DNA of 64,000 nt, from contig CBDBFH010000001.1 of the NCBI GenBank assembly GCA_965204775.1, forward strand, positions 22,432-86,431. Direction: 5' to 3'. Below the pieces are notes generated by a model that was not told the origin of the DNA, did not search any database, and saw only the letters and a list, made by a program, of their open reading frames with translations. Positions 1 to 8,650 of the stretch are shown here, one piece after another; positions within the stretch are counted from its first letter, which is position 1; each line of letters starts with the position of its first letter. The position numbers were made by a program, and so were the translations under genes. The stretch is from CBDBFH01 sp965204775. GTDB taxonomy: Bacteria; Pseudomonadota; Alphaproteobacteria; JAPOUT01; G958296285.

Positions 1-94
1 CCGCCCGGCGCGCAAGCCCGCCTATGACCGCGCCATCATCGACTGCTGGTGGATCGACCTTGAAAAATCCCGCGCCCTTGGCAAAGGTCTCTAG
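1..94 (+). CDS. yejA: YejA-type extracellular peptide-binding protein, C-terminal end only
   Basis: Only the last 30 codons lie in the window, ending with TAG at 92-94. The readable tail has the tryptophan pair and charged end (DCWWIDLEKSRALGKGL) that resemble the C-terminus of YejA-type solute-binding proteins. The stronger support is position: it lies 36 bp upstream of yejB and in the same direction. The YejA protein would capture oligopeptides or microcin C-like compounds in the periplasm and deliver them to YejBE. The identity is inferred mainly from context because the rest of the gene is outside the window. Confidence 0.6.
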   Translation, partial: RPARKPAYDRAIIDCWWIDLEKSRALGKGL

Positions 95-130
95 AGGCGC
101 ACGCCGCGCCCCGCCTGCCGTCGACGCGCC

Positions 131-1225
131 ATGACCGCCTATATCCTTCGCCGCCTGCTGCTGATGATCCCGACCATTTTCGGGATTTTGCTGATCAGTT
201 TCACCATCGCCCAATTCGCCCCGGGCGGGCCGGTAGAGAAAATTCTCGCCGATCTGTCCGGACAAGGGGTCGACGCCACCGCCCGCTTCACCGGCCAGCC
301 CGGCGGCGATCTGGCCCAGGCCGCCGCCTCCGCCGGCGGCGACAGCGCCTATCGCGGCGCGCAGGGGCTGGACCCCGAATTCATCGCCGAACTGGAGCGC
401 CAATTCGGCTTCGACAAGCCCGCCCATCAGCGCTTTTTCCTGATGATCGCCAATTATCTGCGCTTCGATTTCGGCGCCAGCTATTACCGCGATACGCCGG
501 TGGTCGAGCTCATCCTCGAAAAAATGCCGGTTTCCATCTCGCTGGGCCTGTGGACGACCCTCCTCACCTATCTGATCTCGATCCCGCTGGGCATCGCCAA
601 GGCGGTGCGGGCCGGAACCCGCTTCGACGGCTGGACCAGCGCCGCCATCGTCGTCGGCTACGCCATTCCCGGATTCCTCTTCGCCATTCTTCTCATCCTG
701 CTGTTTGCCGGGGGCTCCTTTCTTTCGCTCTTCCCCTTGCGCGGGCTGTCCTCCGACGACTGGGAGTCGCTCTCCTTCTTCGCGCGGATCGCCGATTATC
801 TGTGGCACATCACCTTGCCGGTTCTGGCTCTGGTCATCGGCGCCTTCGCCACCACCACCCTGCTGACCCGCAACGCCTTCCTGGAGGAAATCGGACGCCA
901 TTACGTCATCACCGCCCGCGCCAAGGGGCTGGCCGAGCGCCGAATCCTCTACCGCCATATTTTCCGCAACGCCATGCTGGTCATCATCGCCGGCTTTCCC
1001 GGCGCTTTTGTCGGGGCTTTCTTCACCGGCTCCCTCCTGATCGAGACCATCTTCTCGCTGGACGGGCTGGGCCTGCTCTCCTACACCGCGATGATCGACC
1101 GCGATTACCCGGTGGTCTTCGCCACGCTCTATATTTTCGGCCTGCTCGGCCTGGTCATCACTTTGATCTCCGACCTCACCTATAACTGGGTCGATCCGCG
1201 CATCGACTTCGAGGCCCGCAGCTGA
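131..1225 (+). CDS. yejB: YejB-like ABC importer permease (peptide/microcin C type)
   Basis: The 364-residue inner-membrane permease begins with the classic start of the DppB/YejB class: a first membrane helix straight after the start, then the APGGPVE segment. A periplasmic stretch follows, then about five more helices. The cytoplasmic EAA loop, which docks on the ATPase, is visible as FLEEIGRHYVITARAKGL near residue 265. The length equals that of E. coli YejB. The gene lies between yejA and yejE with short gaps and belongs to one operon. The substrate (oligopeptides, microcin C-like peptide-nucleotides) is inferred from the family. Confidence 0.9.
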   Translation: MTAYILRRLLLMIPTIFGILLISFTIAQFAPGGPVEKILADLSGQGVDATARFTGQPGGDLAQAAASAGGDSAYRGAQGLDPEFIAELERQFGFDKPAHQRFFLMIANYLRFDFGASYYRDTPVVELILEKMPVSISLGLWTTLLTYLISIPLGIAKAVRAGTRFDGWTSAAIVVGYAIPGFLFAILLILLFAGGSFLSLFPLRGLSSDDWESLSFFARIADYLWHITLPVLALVIGAFATTTLLTRNAFLEEIGRHYVITARAKGLAERRILYRHIFRNAMLVIIAGFPGAFVGAFFTGSLLIETIFSLDGLGLLSYTAMIDRDYPVVFATLYIFGLLGLVITLISDLTYNWVDPRIDFEARS

Positions 1226-1248
1226 GCGATGGCGATGAGGCCGGCCCG

Positions 1249-2286
1249 ATGAGTCCGATCAACCAGCGCCGTCTGGCGCTCTTTTGCGCTCATCGCCGGG
1301 GGGTTTGGTCGCTGGCCATCTTCCTCCTGCTCTTCTTCGCCAGCCTCTTCGCCGAACTGATCGCCAATGACAAGCCGATCGTGATGGTCTGGAACGAGCG
1401 GGCCTATTTTCCCGTCTTCGCCGCCTATCCCGAAACCGCCTTCGGCGGCGAGTTCGAAACCGAAGCCGATTACCGCGACCCCTATCTGCAGGACCTGCTC
1501 GCCGCCGATCCCGGATATTGGGCGCTCTGGCCGCCGATCCGCTACGCCTATGACACGATCAACCTCAATCTGACCCGCCCCGCCCCCGCCCCGCCCAGCC
1601 CCGAAAACTGGCTGGGGACCGACGATCAGGGCCGCGACCTGCTCGCCCGGATCATCTACGGCTTCCGCCTCTCGGTGGTCTTCGGCCTGCTTTTGACTCT
1701 GGTCTCCTCGCTGATCGGCATCGCCGCCGGGGCGGTGCAGGGCAGTTTCGGCGGCTGGACCGATCTCGTCTTCCAGCGCGTCATCGAAATCTGGACCAGC
1801 GTTCCCCAGCTCTATCTTCTGATCATCATCGCCGCGGTCATCACGCCCGGCTTCTGGATTCTCCTCGGAATCTTGATGCTGTTCAGCTGGGTCGCGCTGG
1901 TCGGGGTGGTGCGCGCCGAGTGCCTGCGGGTGCGCAATTTCGAATACATCCTCGCCGCCCGCGCGCTGGGCGTGCGCCCCGCCCGAATCATGGTCCGCCA
2001 TATTCTGCCCAACGCCACCGTCGCCGCCTTGACCTTCATCCCCTTCATCCTCAACGCTTCGATCACGACTTTGACCGCCCTCGACTTTCTGGGCTTCGGC
2101 CTGCCCCCCGGCTCGCCCTCGCTGGGCGAATTGCTCGCCCAGGGCAAAAACAACGTTCAGGCCCCCTGGCTGGGCCTGTCCGGATTCTTCACCATCGCCC
2201 TTATGCTCTCGCTCCTCGTCTTCATCGGCGAGGCGGTGCGCGATGCGCTGGATCCGGCCAAAAGCCCCGCCGCCCGGTCCTCATGA
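1249..2286 (+). CDS. yejE: YejE-like ABC importer permease
   Basis: This 345-residue inner-membrane permease pairs with YejB. The N-terminal helix (residues 15-35) is followed by a long periplasmic insertion of about 90 residues rich in aromatic and acidic residues, typical of YejE and absent from short DppC proteins. The GTDDQGRD motif and five further helices come next. The EAA loop is FEYILAARALGVRPARI near residue 230. The gene starts 23 bp after yejB, and its TGA overlaps the yejF ATG (ATGA), indicating translational coupling. Confidence 0.9.
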   Translation: MSPINQRRLALFCAHRRGVWSLAIFLLLFFASLFAELIANDKPIVMVWNERAYFPVFAAYPETAFGGEFETEADYRDPYLQDLLAADPGYWALWPPIRYAYDTINLNLTRPAPAPPSPENWLGTDDQGRDLLARIIYGFRLSVVFGLLLTLVSSLIGIAAGAVQGSFGGWTDLVFQRVIEIWTSVPQLYLLIIIAAVITPGFWILLGILMLFSWVALVGVVRAECLRVRNFEYILAARALGVRPARIMVRHILPNATVAALTFIPFILNASITTLTALDFLGFGLPPGSPSLGELLAQGKNNVQAPWLGLSGFFTIALMLSLLVFIGEAVRDALDPAKSPAARSS

Positions 2287-3890
2287 GCGAACCGGTCCTC
2301 GATATTCGCCATCTGGACGTCGTCTTTTCCGGCGGTCCGCGCCCGGTCGCGGCGGTGCGCGACGTGTCGCTGGCGGTCGCGCCGGGCGAGACCACCGCGC
2401 TGGTCGGCGAGTCGGGATCGGGCAAATCGGCCAGCGCCCTGGCGGTGCTTGATCTGCTGCCCCGCAGCGCGCGCCGCCGGGGGCAAATCCTGTATCGGGG
2501 GCGCGACCTGGCCCGCGCCGGCCCTGACGCGCTGCGCGCCATTCGCGGCAACCGAATCTCAATGATCTTCCAGGAGCCGATGACCTCGCTCAACCCGCTC
2601 CACACCATTGAGCGGCAGGTCGCCGAGGCCCTGAAAGAACATGGGGCCCCGGCCAGCGCCGCGCGCCGGCGCGCGCAAACCGCCGAACTCCTCCATGCCA
2701 CCGGCCTGCAGGAGGTCGAAAAGCGGCTCGCCTCCTATCCCCACCAGCTGTCGGGCGGCCAGCGCCAGCGCGTGATGATCGCCATGGCGCTGGCCAACCG
2801 GCCCGATCTGCTGATCGCCGACGAGCCGACCACCGCGCTTGATGTGACCGTTCAGGCCCAGATTCTGGAACTGCTCGACCAGCTGCGCCGCCGCACCGGC
2901 ATGGCCCTGCTCCTGATCACCCATGATCTGGATATCGTGCGCAAAATGGCCGACCGCGTCTATGTCATGCATCGCGGCCAAATCGTCGAATCGGGCCCGG
3001 CCGGCAAGATTTTCAAATCTCCGGCGCATGACTATACCCGCATGCTTCTCACTTCCGGCCCCGGCGGCGGCCCCGCCCCGGCGGGCGGGCCGCCCGCCGC
3101 CCCGGTGATCGAGGCGCGCGGCGTCAAGGTCTGGTTCCCGATCCGGCGCGGGATTTTGCGCCGCACCCATTCTTACGTCAAAGCCGTCGACGGCCTGTCG
3201 CTGGCCATCGCCTCGGGCCGAACGCTGGCGGTGGTCGGCGAGTCGGGGTCGGGAAAGACCACGCTGGGGCTGGGTCTGCTCCGCCTGCTCGCCTTGCAGG
3301 GCGTATGCCGCTTTCAGAATCGCGACATGGCCGCGCTGCCCGCGCGCGCCCTGCTCCGCCTGCGCGCCCGGATGCAAATCGTCTTTCAGGACCCCTTCGG
3401 ATCGCTCTCCCCGCGTCTTTCGGTTGGCCAGATCGTCAGCGAAGGGATGGCCGTGCACCGCCCCGGCCTCAGCCCCCAGGAGAAACGCGCGCGCGCCGGG
3501 GCGGCGCTGGCCGAAGTCGGGCTGGAGCCGGACATGCAGGATCGCTACCCCCATGAATTCTCCGGCGGCCAGCGCCAGCGCATCGCGATTGCCCGCGCCC
3601 TGATTTTGACCCCCGACTTTCTCGTCCTCGACGAACCGACCAGCGGCCTCGACCGGCCCGTGCAGGGGCGCATCGTCGATCTCCTGCGCAGGCTGCAGGA
3701 AAAGCGCGGCCTGGCCTATCTCTTCATCAGCCATGACCTGAAAGTCGTGCGCGCGCTGGCGCATGAGATCATCGTCATGCGCGCCGGGCGGATGGTCGAG
3801 CGCGGGCCGGCCGAACAGATTTTCACCCGCCCGCAAGACCCCTATACCCAATCCCTGATTCGGGCGGCGTTTGATCTGCAGGCGGCCTAG
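2283..3890 (+). CDS. yejF: YejF-like ABC importer ATPase with two fused nucleotide-binding domains
   Basis: The start is the ATG at 2283, which overlaps the yejE stop; the frame stays open further upstream but that part lies over yejE. The 535-residue protein carries two complete ATPase domains. The first has Walker A GESGSGKS at residues 42-49, signature LSGGQRQR and Walker B LLIADEPTT. The second, from about residue 275, has Walker A GESGSGKT, signature FSGGQRQR and Walker B LVLDEPTS. The double-domain layout is diagnostic of YejF/GsiA-type ATPases. It powers import through YejB/YejE. The stop overlaps the convergent peptidase gene by four bases (CTAG). Confidence 0.92.
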   Translation: MSEPVLDIRHLDVVFSGGPRPVAAVRDVSLAVAPGETTALVGESGSGKSASALAVLDLLPRSARRRGQILYRGRDLARAGPDALRAIRGNRISMIFQEPMTSLNPLHTIERQVAEALKEHGAPASAARRRAQTAELLHATGLQEVEKRLASYPHQLSGGQRQRVMIAMALANRPDLLIADEPTTALDVTVQAQILELLDQLRRRTGMALLLITHDLDIVRKMADRVYVMHRGQIVESGPAGKIFKSPAHDYTRMLLTSGPGGGPAPAGGPPAAPVIEARGVKVWFPIRRGILRRTHSYVKAVDGLSLAIASGRTLAVVGESGSGKTTLGLGLLRLLALQGVCRFQNRDMAALPARALLRLRARMQIVFQDPFGSLSPRLSVGQIVSEGMAVHRPGLSPQEKRARAGAALAEVGLEPDMQDRYPHEFSGGQRQRIAIARALILTPDFLVLDEPTSGLDRPVQGRIVDLLRRLQEKRGLAYLFISHDLKVVRALAHEIIVMRAGRMVERGPAEQIFTRPQDPYTQSLIRAAFDLQAA

Positions 3891-4723
3891 AGCCGGCGGC
3901 GCGAGGTGATCGGTCCGGCCACCTTCGCCAGCCGCGCCGCGGCCCGGCTCAGCGGCTCGGATGCCACCGCCATGTGATGGGCGTTGGCGTGAAGCAGCGC
4001 CGCCGCATCGCGCATGATTCCGACATGCGCCGTCCAGAAGACCAGATCGCCGCGCCGGAGCGGCTCGCCCGCGGCCAGCGCCCGGCCCAGTTCGGCTTCC
4101 TGCATGTCCGAGTCGCGCGGCGCCGCCGCGCCCGCCTGCTCCAGCGCGGCCTGCACCAGACCCGAACAATCCAGCCCCCGCGATGAGCGCCCGCCCCACA
4201 GATAGGGGACGCCGGTCAGCGCCTCGGCGGCGGCGACATAATCGCCGCCCGGCGCGTCCAGCGCGCGCAGCGCGGCTGCGTCCAGCCAGCCCGCCTGCGT
4301 TTTGGCGAAGCCGCCCTCTTTGGCCTGCACCGCCACGCGCGCATTCATATCCAGGCTCATGGCGTCCGGCGCCTTGGCGTCGGGCGCGCGATAGACCAGC
4401 GCCGTGCGCCGGGCGACGCAATGGGTCGCCGCCAGCGCGCCCGGGGTCAGATCGTGGCAGGCGACATAGCCGACATAGCCGTCGGCGGCCTGCCCCCAGG
4501 CCCAGCCTTGCCTGCGCTCATAGACGCGCAGATTCGCCCCAAAGAGAAGTTGCGTGTCCAGCGGCGCCTCCGGCCTGGCGCGGCGGCGCAAGGCCGCGAC
4601 CGGCGCACAGACATGAAACCACGCCCCTTCGGCAAAGCGCGCCGCCGCGACATGTCCGCGCAAATGGGCGGCGGCCAGATCGGGCCGGGCTGGGAGGCGC
4701 CGAGGATCCGGCGGATCGGTCAT
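3887..4723 (-). CDS. NlpC/P60 family peptidase with N-terminal SH3-like region
   Basis: The 278-residue protein is probably a gamma-D-glutamyl-diamino-acid endopeptidase acting on peptidoglycan peptides. The C-terminal NlpC/P60 domain has the catalytic Cys186 in LDCSGLV, His233 in AHVGIM and a third polar residue around His245-His249. The GVPYLWGGRSSRG lead-in is typical. Residues 30-155 look like two SH3b-like segments, as in dipeptidyl-peptidase VI-type enzymes. No signal peptide is evident, which suggests a cytoplasmic role in recycling muropeptides. It lies 22 bp after the lyase gene on the same strand, and its 3' end overlaps yejF. Pairing with a peptide importer is suggestive of cell-wall peptide reuse. 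Confidence 0.85.
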   Translation of the reverse strand: MTDPPDPRRLPARPDLAAAHLRGHVAAARFAEGAWFHVCAPVAALRRRARPEAPLDTQLLFGANLRVYERRQGWAWGQAADGYVGYVACHDLTPGALAATHCVARRTALVYRAPDAKAPDAMSLDMNARVAVQAKEGGFAKTQAGWLDAAALRALDAPGGDYVAAAEALTGVPYLWGGRSSRGLDCSGLVQAALEQAGAAAPRDSDMQEAELGRALAAGEPLRRGDLVFWTAHVGIMRDAAALLHANAHHMAVASEPLSRAAARLAKVAGPITSRRRL

Positions 4724-4745
4724 CGTGCCGCCGCCCGCCCCGCCG

Positions 4746-5678
4746 CTACATGCCGATCAGATCGGCCCGCGCGACGATATTGCCGAACAGGCGCGCCGAG
4801 GCGGCATCGACCATCACCCCCTTATGGGCAATCGCGCCCAGCCCCTCGGCCTCGGCCTTGCGGTAGACGGCGATCACTTCGCGGGCGAAGGCCACCTCCT
4901 CCGGCGCGGGCGAAAAGACCTCAAGGGCCGGGGCAATCTGGGCCGGATGGATCGCCCATTTTCCGGCCATGCCCAGAGTCAAAGCGCGGCGGCATTCCTC
5001 GCGATAGGCGGCCTCGTTTCTGAAATCGACAAACGGCCCGTCCACCGCGTCCAGCCCGGCGGCGCGGGCGGCAATCGTCATCCGGTAGCGCGGATAGTGA
5101 AACAGATCGCCCGGATAGCCTTCCGTGCGGCCAATATCCTTGACCACCAGCCCCTGGGAGGCCGCATAATCGCCCATCCCGAAAATCATGCATTCCAGAC
5201 GCGAACAGGAGCGCGCGATCTCGTCGACATGTTGCATCGCCTCGACCTCCTCGATCAAAATCTCCAGGCCGATTCGCTTCTTCAGATTCAGTTTTGCCTC
5301 GAGCTGGCCGAGCAGCATGTCGGCGAATTGCACATCGGCGGCGCGGCGCGGCTTGGGCAGCATCAATGTGTCCAGCGCCGCGCCGGCTTTTTCGACCACG
5401 GTGATGATGTCCTCATGGCACCAGGGCGTGCCGACGTCATTGACCCGCACGCAGCGCACCTTGCCGCCCCAGTCCAGCCCGTTGAGCGCCGCGCAAACCG
5501 TCTCGCGCGCCGCCGCCTTGGCCGAGGGGGCGACGGCGTCTTCCAGGTCGCAAAAGACGTGGTCGGCGCGCGAGGCGGCGGCGCGGGCCAGCATCTTTTC
5601 GCTGGAGCCGGGCACCGCCAGTTGCGCGCGGCGCAGGCGCAGCGGGCGGCTTAGGGGTCGGGTCATGGGCCGGGTCAT
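4746..5678 (-). CDS. HpcH/HpaI aldolase/citrate-lyase family enzyme, malyl-CoA lyase type
   Basis: The 310-residue protein matches the CoA-ester lyase family (malyl-CoA, beta-methylmalyl-CoA or citramalyl-CoA lyase). Visible motifs are VPGSSEKM at 22-29, CDLEDAVAP at 43-51 (metal/substrate loop), KKRIGLEILIEEVEA in the middle, and GMAGKWAIHPAQI near residue 245, the usual C-terminal signature. The start at 5678 is chosen because AGGAG lies eight bases upstream; the frame runs on into the tRNA gene, so longer starts are excluded. A second in-frame ATG lies at 5666. The family's Mg-dependent aldol cleavage serves the ethylmalonyl-CoA or glyoxylate pathways, but the exact substrate cannot be read here. 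Confidence 0.82.
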   Translation of the reverse strand: MTRPMTRPLSRPLRLRRAQLAVPGSSEKMLARAAASRADHVFCDLEDAVAPSAKAAARETVCAALNGLDWGGKVRCVRVNDVGTPWCHEDIITVVEKAGAALDTLMLPKPRRAADVQFADMLLGQLEAKLNLKKRIGLEILIEEVEAMQHVDEIARSCSRLECMIFGMGDYAASQGLVVKDIGRTEGYPGDLFHYPRYRMTIAARAAGLDAVDGPFVDFRNEAAYREECRRALTLGMAGKWAIHPAQIAPALEVFSPAPEEVAFAREVIAVYRKAEAEGLGAIAHKGVMVDAASARLFGNIVARADLIGM

Positions 5679-5706
5679 GGGCCGGTCTCCTCTTAATCTT
5701 GCGCGG

Positions 5707-5797
<91 letters not shown>

Positions 5798-5923
5798 CGG
5801 CCCCTTGCGCCGCAAATCCGCTATACTGCGCGCAACCCCGCGCCCGGTCACCATAGCCGGGATCGGCGCGCGGCTCAATCGCAAGCCGGGCGGCGGCCCG
5901 GCGGCAGGCCGGGAGGCAGACAG

Positions 5924-7204
5924 ATGAATTTCGAGATTCCCGAAGAGATCCGCGCCTATCTGGACGAGCTGGATTCCTTCATCGCCGGGACGATTCAGCC
6001 GCTGGAGGCGCGCGACGACAATATCCGCTTCTTCGACCACCGCCGCGAGGACGCGCGCACCGACTGGCAGCGCGGCGGCCTGCCCAATGAAGACTGGGAG
6101 GGGCTTCTCGCGCAAGTCCGCCGCCTGGCCGACGAGGCCGGCCATTACCGCTATGCCCTGCCCAAAGAACTGGGCGGGCGGGGCGGGAGCAACCTGGCGA
6201 TGGCGATCATCCGCGAGCACCTCGCCGCGCGCGGGCTGGGTCTGCACAATGATCTGCAGACCGAGCATTCCATCGTCGGCAACAATATCGGCGCGCTCCT
6301 GATGCATATCTACGGCACCCCGGCCCAAAAAGACCACTTCCTCGAAGACCTTCTTGCCGGGCGCAGCGGTTTTGCCTTCGCCATCACCGAGCCCGAGCAC
6401 GGCTCCGATGCAACCCATATGGAAACCCGCGCCCGCCGCCACGGACAGGGCTGGCGCATCCGCGGCGAGAAAATCTGGAACACCGGAATCCACAAGGCCC
6501 CCTATGATCTGGTCTTCGCCCGCAGTTCCGGCGCCGCCGGCGAGGCCGCCGGGATCACCGCCTTTCTCGTCCCAACCCATACCCCCGGCTTCCAGATCAA
6601 GGAGATGCTCTGGACCTTCAACATGCCGACCGATCACGGCCATGTCGTGCTGGACGATGTCGAAGTTTCGCCCGACGCCGTCTTCGGCGGCGAGGGCCGG
6701 GGGCTGCAGGTCGTCCAGCATTTTTTCAACGAGAACCGCATCCGCCAGGCGGCCTCCAGTCTGGGGGCGGCGCAGTTTTGCATCAATCAGTCGATCGCCC
6801 ATGCCCGGCGGCGCAAGCCCTTCGGGATTCCGCTCGCCCGCCATCAGGCCATTCAATTCCCGCTGGTCGAATTGCAGACCCAGTGCGAAATGATCCGCGC
6901 CCTCATCCACAAAACCGCCTGGACCATGGATCGCCGCGGCCCCTTCAGCGCCTCCGACAAGGTCTCCATGTGCAATTACTGGGCGAACCGGCTGTGCTGC
7001 GAGGCCGCCGACCGCGCCATGCAGATCCACGGCGGCATGGGATATTCGCGCCACACCCCCTTCGAACACATCTACCGCCACCATCGCCGCTACCGGATCA
7101 CCGAGGGGGCCGAGGAAATCCAGATGCGCCGCGTCGCCGGCTACATGTTCGGCTTCATGAAGCAGCGCGCCCCCAAGGGCGTCTCCGCCGCGCCGTCCGC
7201 CTAG
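5924..7204 (+). CDS. acyl-CoA dehydrogenase family protein
   Basis: The 426-residue flavoenzyme has the acyl-CoA dehydrogenase fold. There is an N-terminal helical domain, the middle-domain motif AITEPEHGSDATHMETRA (FAD/substrate loop), EKIWNTGIH, and a C-terminal helical domain with QIHGGMGYSRHTPFEHIYR. The catalytic base position is kept as Glu in RITEGAEEIQ, so ordinary alpha,beta-dehydrogenation is possible. A 33-bp gap separates it from an APH-like kinase gene on the same strand. Such pairs occur in ACAD10/11-related or hydroxyacyl-CoA pathways. Substrate is unknown; the start (ATG 5924) follows GGGAGGCAGACAG. Confidence 0.9.
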   Translation: MNFEIPEEIRAYLDELDSFIAGTIQPLEARDDNIRFFDHRREDARTDWQRGGLPNEDWEGLLAQVRRLADEAGHYRYALPKELGGRGGSNLAMAIIREHLAARGLGLHNDLQTEHSIVGNNIGALLMHIYGTPAQKDHFLEDLLAGRSGFAFAITEPEHGSDATHMETRARRHGQGWRIRGEKIWNTGIHKAPYDLVFARSSGAAGEAAGITAFLVPTHTPGFQIKEMLWTFNMPTDHGHVVLDDVEVSPDAVFGGEGRGLQVVQHFFNENRIRQAASSLGAAQFCINQSIAHARRRKPFGIPLARHQAIQFPLVELQTQCEMIRALIHKTAWTMDRRGPFSASDKVSMCNYWANRLCCEAADRAMQIHGGMGYSRHTPFEHIYRHHRRYRITEGAEEIQMRRVAGYMFGFMKQRAPKGVSAAPSA

Positions 7205-7237
7205 CCCGGCGTCCCGCGCCGGATCCACGCAAGATCG

Positions 7238-8650
7238 ATGGACGACAAACTCTCCCGCCTCCTCGCCCGTCACATTCCCGGCTTTGCCCGGCTGATCTCC
7301 TGCGAGCGCCTGTCGGGCGGGGCCAGCCAGGAGACCTATCGTCTGGCGGTGCAAAGCGGCGGGGGGCGGCGCCTTTTGGCCTTGCGCCGGGGGCGGGCCG
7401 CCGCGCCGTCCGCCTTCGGCCCGGTCCCCGGCCTGAACGCGGAAGCCCGCCTGATGCGCGCCGCGCGCCGCGCCGGAGTCCCGGAGCCGGAGGTGATCGC
7501 CATTCTCGCGCCGGACGACCAGCTGGGCGAAGGCTTCCTGATGGAATGGATCGAAGGCGAAACGCTGGGCAAAAGAGTCGCAACCGCCCCGGCGCTGGCC
7601 GGGGCGCGGGCGCACCTCGCTTTCCAGTGCGGACAGATTCTTGCCCGCATCCACGCCATCGATCCGGCCGCCGCCGGCCTCGACCCCCGTCTCTTCGCCC
7701 AAAGCCCCGCCGCCGCGCTCGCGCAAGTCGACGTCATCTACCGCGGTTTCCAGACCCCGCGCCCCATGATCGACTACACCGCCTGCTGGCTCAAAGCCCA
7801 TCTGCCTCCGGACGGGCCGACGACGCTGGTCCATAATGATTTCCGCAACGGCAATCTGATCGTCACCGCCCGGGGCGTCGCCGCCGTGCTCGACTGGGAA
7901 CTCGCTCGCCTGTCCGATCCGATGCGCGATCTGGGCTGGCTGTGCGCCAATTGCTGGCGCTTTGGACAACGCCATCTGCCGGTCGGCGGCTTCGGGCTTT
8001 ATCCGGATCTGGTGCGCGGCTATGAATCTCTCGCGCCGCGCCGGGTCGACCACGACCGGGTCCGCTTCTGGCAGGTCTTCGCCTCCTTCAGCTGGGCGGT
8101 CATCTGTTTGAGCATGGCCGCCCATTGGCGCGCCGGGGGCGACCCTTCGCCCGAGCGGGCGGCGATCGGGCGGCGGGCTTCGGAAAGCGAAATCGACTGC
8201 GCCAATCTCCTGATCCCCGGTGAAATCGAAGCCTTCGGCGAAAGGCCGGCGCGCGCCGGACTGGACATGCCGGAGGCGGAGGAAATTCTGGCGGCGGTGC
8301 ACGGCCATCTGCGCGCCGGCCAGGCGGGGCAGGCGCGCGACCGGCAGAGGTTTCTGGCTCTGGTCTGCGCCAATATGCTGGCTGTCGCCGGGCGCGAGCT
8401 GGAACTGGGGCCGGAGCACCGCCGCCGGGAGCGGCGCAGTCTGCAGGATCTGGCCGGGCAGGGCGGCGGCCTGTCCGACATGCGCAAGGGGCTGATCCGG
8501 CGAATCCGGGAGGGGGAGATTCCCCTCGAAGATCCGGCGCTTGCCGCGTGTCTGCGCAACCAGACCGCCCGGCAGGTGATGATCGATCAGCCCGATTATT
8601 CCGGCCTCCAAACGGCGCGGGATGGGCGCGGGGAAGACTGGCATGGATGA
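7238..8650 (+). CDS. APH-like phosphotransferase with probable C-terminal DUF6285-type domain
   Basis: The first 330 residues of this 470-residue protein form an aminoglycoside-phosphotransferase-like kinase fold. Motifs are the nucleotide loop LSGGASQETYRL (26-37), MEWIEGE as hinge, the catalytic LVHNDFRNGN (Brenner motif HxDxxxxN) near residue 197, and AVLDWELARLSDP with the metal-binding Asp. About 130 helical residues follow (MPEAEEILAAVHGHLRAG, ANMLAVAGRELELG) that resemble the DUF6285 domain often encoded next to such kinases. By analogy with ACAD10/11 and LvaA, the substrate may be a hydroxyacyl-CoA rather than an antibiotic. It overlaps pmbA by eight bases. Confidence 0.83.
   Translation: MDDKLSRLLARHIPGFARLISCERLSGGASQETYRLAVQSGGGRRLLALRRGRAAAPSAFGPVPGLNAEARLMRAARRAGVPEPEVIAILAPDDQLGEGFLMEWIEGETLGKRVATAPALAGARAHLAFQCGQILARIHAIDPAAAGLDPRLFAQSPAAALAQVDVIYRGFQTPRPMIDYTACWLKAHLPPDGPTTLVHNDFRNGNLIVTARGVAAVLDWELARLSDPMRDLGWLCANCWRFGQRHLPVGGFGLYPDLVRGYESLAPRRVDHDRVRFWQVFASFSWAVICLSMAAHWRAGGDPSPERAAIGRRASESEIDCANLLIPGEIEAFGERPARAGLDMPEAEEILAAVHGHLRAGQAGQARDRQRFLALVCANMLAVAGRELELGPEHRRRERRSLQDLAGQGGGLSDMRKGLIRRIREGEIPLEDPALAACLRNQTARQVMIDQPDYSGLQTARDGRGEDWHG

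Noticed and set aside
2559..4421. Minus-strand open frame of 620 codons covering yejF
   Set aside because: It is antisense to yejF. Only its N-terminal part shares the frame-neighbourhood of the NlpC gene, and the encoded protein shows no family features.
5798..5830. TATACT before the acyl-CoA dehydrogenase gene as a promoter
   Set aside because: The only TTGCGC nearby is 11 bp away and no -35 element exists at normal spacing.
7238..8650. Aminoglycoside resistance function for the APH-like genes (also 20137-21237)
   Set aside because: Both lie beside acyl-CoA dehydrogenase genes and resemble ACAD10/11-type kinases, so a metabolic role is more likely than drug resistance.
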